A stretch of 64,000 nt of DNA from Novosphingobium kaempferiae (GTDB taxonomy: Bacteria; Pseudomonadota; Alphaproteobacteria; Sphingomonadales; Sphingomonadaceae): contig NZ_CP089301.1 of assembly GCF_021227995.1 (NCBI RefSeq), forward strand, positions 4,650,001 to 4,714,000, written 5' to 3'. Positions 61,619 to 64,000 of the stretch are shown one piece after another (within the stretch, counting starts at the first letter, position 1; each line of letters starts with the position of its first letter). A program made the translations under genes and the position numbers. The notes under the pieces were generated by a model. It was not told the origin of the DNA. It searched no databases and saw nothing but the letters and a program-made list of their open reading frames with translations.

Positions 61619-62866
61619 ATGAATCGTGAAGGTCAGACCACTTCCCCCCGCCTCGTGCTGGCGATGCTGCTGCTGGTCTACATCTTCAACTTCGTCGACC
61701 GGCAGATCCTCTCGATCCTCGCCGCGCCGATCCAGGCCGACCTCAAGCTCGACGACGCGCAGATGGGAATGCTCGGCGGGCTGGCCTTCGCGATCCTCTA
61801 CTCGACGCTCGGCGTGCCGCTGGCGTGGGTGGCCGACCGGACGAGCCGGTCATGGGTCATCACCGGTTCGCTGGTGGTGTGGAGCGTGTTCACCTCCGCC
61901 TGCGCGCTGGCGCAGGGGTTCTGGCACATCTTTCTCGCCCGCCTCGGTGTCGGCGTGGGCGAGGCGGGGGGCGTGGCGCCCAGCTATGCGGTGATCGGAG
62001 ACCACTTTCCCAGCCACCGCCGCGCCTTCGCGCTGTCGGTCTACTCGCTCGGCATCCCGCTCGGCTCGGCGGCGGGCGTCATGGCGGGCGGATACGTCGC
62101 GCAGGCGGTGGACTGGCGCACCGCGTTCCTTGTCGTCGGTCTGTGCGGCATCGTCATTGCGCCGCTGTTCAAGATGGTGGTGAAGGACAAGCCGCCCGCC
62201 GCCACCGCCCCGACCGTCCGCTTCGGCGAAGTCGCCAGAACGCTGGCCCGCAAGCGCGCGTTCTGGTTCCTGAGCTTCGGCGCGGCTTCCAGCTCCATGC
62301 TCGGCTACGGCGTCGCCTTCTGGCTGCCGAGCCTCCTCCAGCGCAGCTTCCACCTCACCCTCGTCGAGACATCGTGGTTCTTCGGCGCGGTACTGCTGCT
62401 GGGCGGCACGGTGGGGGTGCTGACCGGCGGTGCGCTGGCGGACCGGCTGGGACAGGCCGACCGCGCCTGGTACGGCCGCGTGCCCGCGATCGGTTTCGTC
62501 TGCGCCGTGCCGCTCTACGCGGGCGGCATCTGGACCACGAACGTTCCCGTCGCCTTCGTGCTGTTCCTGATCCCGCAGGTTCTGGCCTACTTCTGGCTCG
62601 GCCCTGTGACGGGCGCGATCCAGCACCTCGTCGACCCGCCCGCCCGCGCGACAGCATCGGCGCTGTTCCTGCTGATAAACAACCTGATCGGCCTTGGCGG
62701 CGGCATCTATGCGCTGGGTGCGCTGTCGAAGGCGCTGGCGCCGGTCTGGGGCACCGAATCGCTGCGCTACTCGATGCTCTTCGCGCTGGTACTCTACCTG
62801 CTCGCCGCGTTGCTGATGACGCTGGCCGGACCGGGCCTGCGCCGGGAATGGGTGGCGGAAAAGTAA
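61619..62866 (+). CDS. MFS transporter (spinster-like)
   Basis: 415 aa from the ATG at 61619 (GGGAAGG 8 nt upstream), twelve predicted helices. VYIFNFVDRQILSILAAPIQ in helix 1 and VADRTSRSWVITGSLVVWSV match the spinster-type MFS group common in sphingomonads. It probably moves the ligand of the upstream TonB receptor, or its hydrolysis product, across the inner membrane. Substrate unknown. Confidence 0.92.
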   Translation: MNREGQTTSPRLVLAMLLLVYIFNFVDRQILSILAAPIQADLKLDDAQMGMLGGLAFAILYSTLGVPLAWVADRTSRSWVITGSLVVWSVFTSACALAQGFWHIFLARLGVGVGEAGGVAPSYAVIGDHFPSHRRAFALSVYSLGIPLGSAAGVMAGGYVAQAVDWRTAFLVVGLCGIVIAPLFKMVVKDKPPAATAPTVRFGEVARTLARKRAFWFLSFGAASSSMLGYGVAFWLPSLLQRSFHLTLVETSWFFGAVLLLGGTVGVLTGGALADRLGQADRAWYGRVPAIGFVCAVPLYAGGIWTTNVPVAFVLFLIPQVLAYFWLGPVTGAIQHLVDPPARATASALFLLINNLIGLGGGIYALGALSKALAPVWGTESLRYSMLFALVLYLLAALLMTLAGPGLRREWVAEK

Positions 62867-62867
62867 G

Positions 62868-62903
62868 GTAATGGCCGCCGGACGAAAGCCGGCGGCCAAA
62901 TTG
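62868..62903. terminator. GC-rich hairpin between convergent genes
   Basis: A perfect 9-bp stem GGCCGCCGG/CCGGCGGCC (62873-62881 with 62889-62897), flanked by AT-rich bases, between the MFS stop and the end of the next leftward gene. Probable bidirectional terminator without a long T-run. Confidence 0.6.
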
Positions 62904-62909
62904 TCATGC

Positions 62910-63431
62910 TCAGTAAGGGATCGGCTCGGCAGTGAACGCCGTTACCGTCTGCCCCTGAACCATGACGGCCGAGCGGCCGCTGATCCAGATCGAGCCCAGC
63001 AGCGCGCCAACCGTGTTGCCACGGCCTTCCTGACGATGCTTACCCGTCAGCGGCATTGCGCGACCGTTCACGGTGACGTTCTTGAACTCGACTTCGAACT
63101 TGCCCGATTTGCCACCGATAGCCCGGCCCGTCTTCCAGGTGATGAGCCCGGTTACCGGCGACCCGCGCGGAATCACCACGAAGCCGTTCTCGGTCACGTC
63201 GCCAACCGTGGCGAAGCGGAAGGTCTGCCCGACTTCCACATGCTTGCTCGAGATTTCTTCCAGCGGCGTGACGGTCAAAGTCGTGTTGGCGGGCATGAGC
63301 TTGCCCTGCATCGGTTGCCCGGCCATGTTGACCTTGACCGCCGCCTCGATTGCCGTGCTGCTGGTATTCGTCTGCGCGACTGCAGGAGACGCGCAAAGGC
63401 TGGCGATAATCGCCAGAGAAACATACTTCAT
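62910..63431 (-). CDS. Hypothetical secreted protein
   Basis: 173 aa from the ATG at 63431 (GGGG ribosome site). A signal peptide (KYVSLAIIASLCASPAVAQ) is followed by a small beta-rich domain with features such as VEVGQTFRFATVGDVTENGF, then VVIPRGSPVTGLITW, which resembles periplasmic proteins with a SAF-like or OB-like fold. No family named with confidence. Stands alone. Confidence 0.7.
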   Translation of the reverse strand: MKYVSLAIIASLCASPAVAQTNTSSTAIEAAVKVNMAGQPMQGKLMPANTTLTVTPLEEISSKHVEVGQTFRFATVGDVTENGFVVIPRGSPVTGLITWKTGRAIGGKSGKFEVEFKNVTVNGRAMPLTGKHRQEGRGNTVGALLGSIWISGRSAVMVQGQTVTAFTAEPIPY

Positions 63432-63531
63432 GATTTGCCCCCGTTGTTTGGCCATCGGCCGATACGGCCAATATCTTACTTTGCGGTCAACGCATCGGGG
63501 GGTTTGCGGACTTACAAAAATGTAAGCCAAA

Positions 63532-63607
<76 letters not shown>

Positions 63608-63669
63608 CCTTGCTGAAACAGCAAGTCCGGCGCCCTTACCGCGAGCGGGGGGCGCCGGTAAAGTCAAAA

Positions 63670-64000
63670 TCAGAAGACCGCGTGCGGAGCGTCTTCCTTC
63701 ATCATCGTCTGGCGTACCAGCGGGATGGGCGGGCCTCCGTGGTTGAGGAACTCGTCGTGGAAGGCCTTCCACGCCTTGCGGTCGCCGCGCGTCGCGGTCC
63801 AGTCGGCGCGCAGCTTGCGGATCATCAGCTTGCCGAGCGTGTAGTTGAGGTAGGCGGCGTCATACGTGCCGCGCGCGGCCTGCTGCTCGGCGGTGCCTTC
63901 GTCCTGGTAGCATTCGTTCATGAACATCTGCTTGGACTGCGCCTGCGTCATTCCCCGCGCATGGAGGCCGATCGCCGAGAGATAGCGGCAGTTGCGCAGC
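63670..64000 (-). CDS. DUF885 family protein, C-terminal end (partial)
   Basis: The last ~110 residues of a larger protein that continues past the window edge. The segment YLSAIGLHARGMTQAQ before the in-frame Met at 63951 shows that this is not the start. Features such as QMFMNECYQDEGTAEQQAAR, YLNYTLGKLMIRKL and FHDEFLNHGGPPIPLVRQTM are the typical C-terminus of DUF885 proteins (a gluzincin-like metallopeptidase-related family, often exported). Confidence 0.88.
   Translation of the reverse strand, partial: LRNCRYLSAIGLHARGMTQAQSKQMFMNECYQDEGTAEQQAARGTYDAAYLNYTLGKLMIRKLRADWTATRGDRKAWKAFHDEFLNHGGPPIPLVRQTMMKEDAPHAVF

Overview
The window is a GC-rich (roughly two-thirds G+C by eye) chromosomal segment from an alphaproteobacterium, most likely a Sphingomonadaceae member close to Novosphingobium. 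Signs of this are the TonB-dependent receptors paired with MFS carriers in place of ABC importers, a RcdA-type DUF1465 protein, several small DUF465 proteins, a PtsP-type nitrogen PTS enzyme I, and many short palindromic intergenic repeats. No transposase, integrase, prophage or CRISPR array was found. About 60 protein genes, one tRNA and several families of dispersed repeats are annotated; many ORFs antisense to real genes were set aside.

Layout. 1-3018: end of an RND multidrug efflux operon (pump C-terminal half, outer-membrane factor). 3338-5602: malic enzyme fused to a phosphotransacetylase-like domain. 5871-19207: the most interesting block, a probable locus for complete use of sulfoquinovosyl glycerol (the plant and cyanobacterial sulfolipid headgroup). 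It holds an SsuD-like FMN-dependent monooxygenase (SmoA-like), an aldo/keto reductase (SmoB-like), a LacI regulator, a sulfoquinovosidase with the diagnostic K-E-R-W-Y sulfonate pocket, a TonB-dependent receptor, an MFS carrier and, divergently, an operon of a YeiH-type sulfur-oxyanion exporter with glpD and glpK. 19283-21697: AhpF/AhpC peroxide reductase. 21973-31480: mixed housekeeping genes (chorismate synthase, PnuC plus nicotinamide-riboside kinase, UbiG, aspartokinase, CoA-transferase). 31674-37279: catalase, nitronate monooxygenase-like enzyme, PurU, a VOC protein, a dienelactone-hydrolase-like protein. 37389-39826: a beta-helix protein and an SPFH/ribbon-helix-helix operon with a perfect palindromic operator. 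40171-46088: TerC, EamA carrier, RluE, TrxC, a BrnT/HTH toxin-antitoxin pair and a CPA2 antiporter. 46175-56674: NadA, an MBL hydrolase, a RcdA-like protein, PtsP, a RodZ-like protein, CpoB and TilS. 56678-62866: L,D-transpeptidase, then a TetR / TonB-dependent receptor / hydrolase / MFS uptake cluster with a clear operator. 62910-64000: secreted protein, tRNA-Thr(UGU), and the end of a DUF885 protein.

How the central locus would work (inference from gene families and context): the TonB receptor takes sulfoquinovosides through the outer membrane and the MFS carrier through the inner membrane. The sulfoquinovosidase releases sulfoquinovose and glycerol. The flavin monooxygenase removes sulfite to give 6-oxo-glucose, which the aldo/keto reductase turns into glucose. 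The exporter disposes of the sulfur oxyanion, and GlpK/GlpD consume the glycerol. The flavin reductase needed by the monooxygenase is not in the window.
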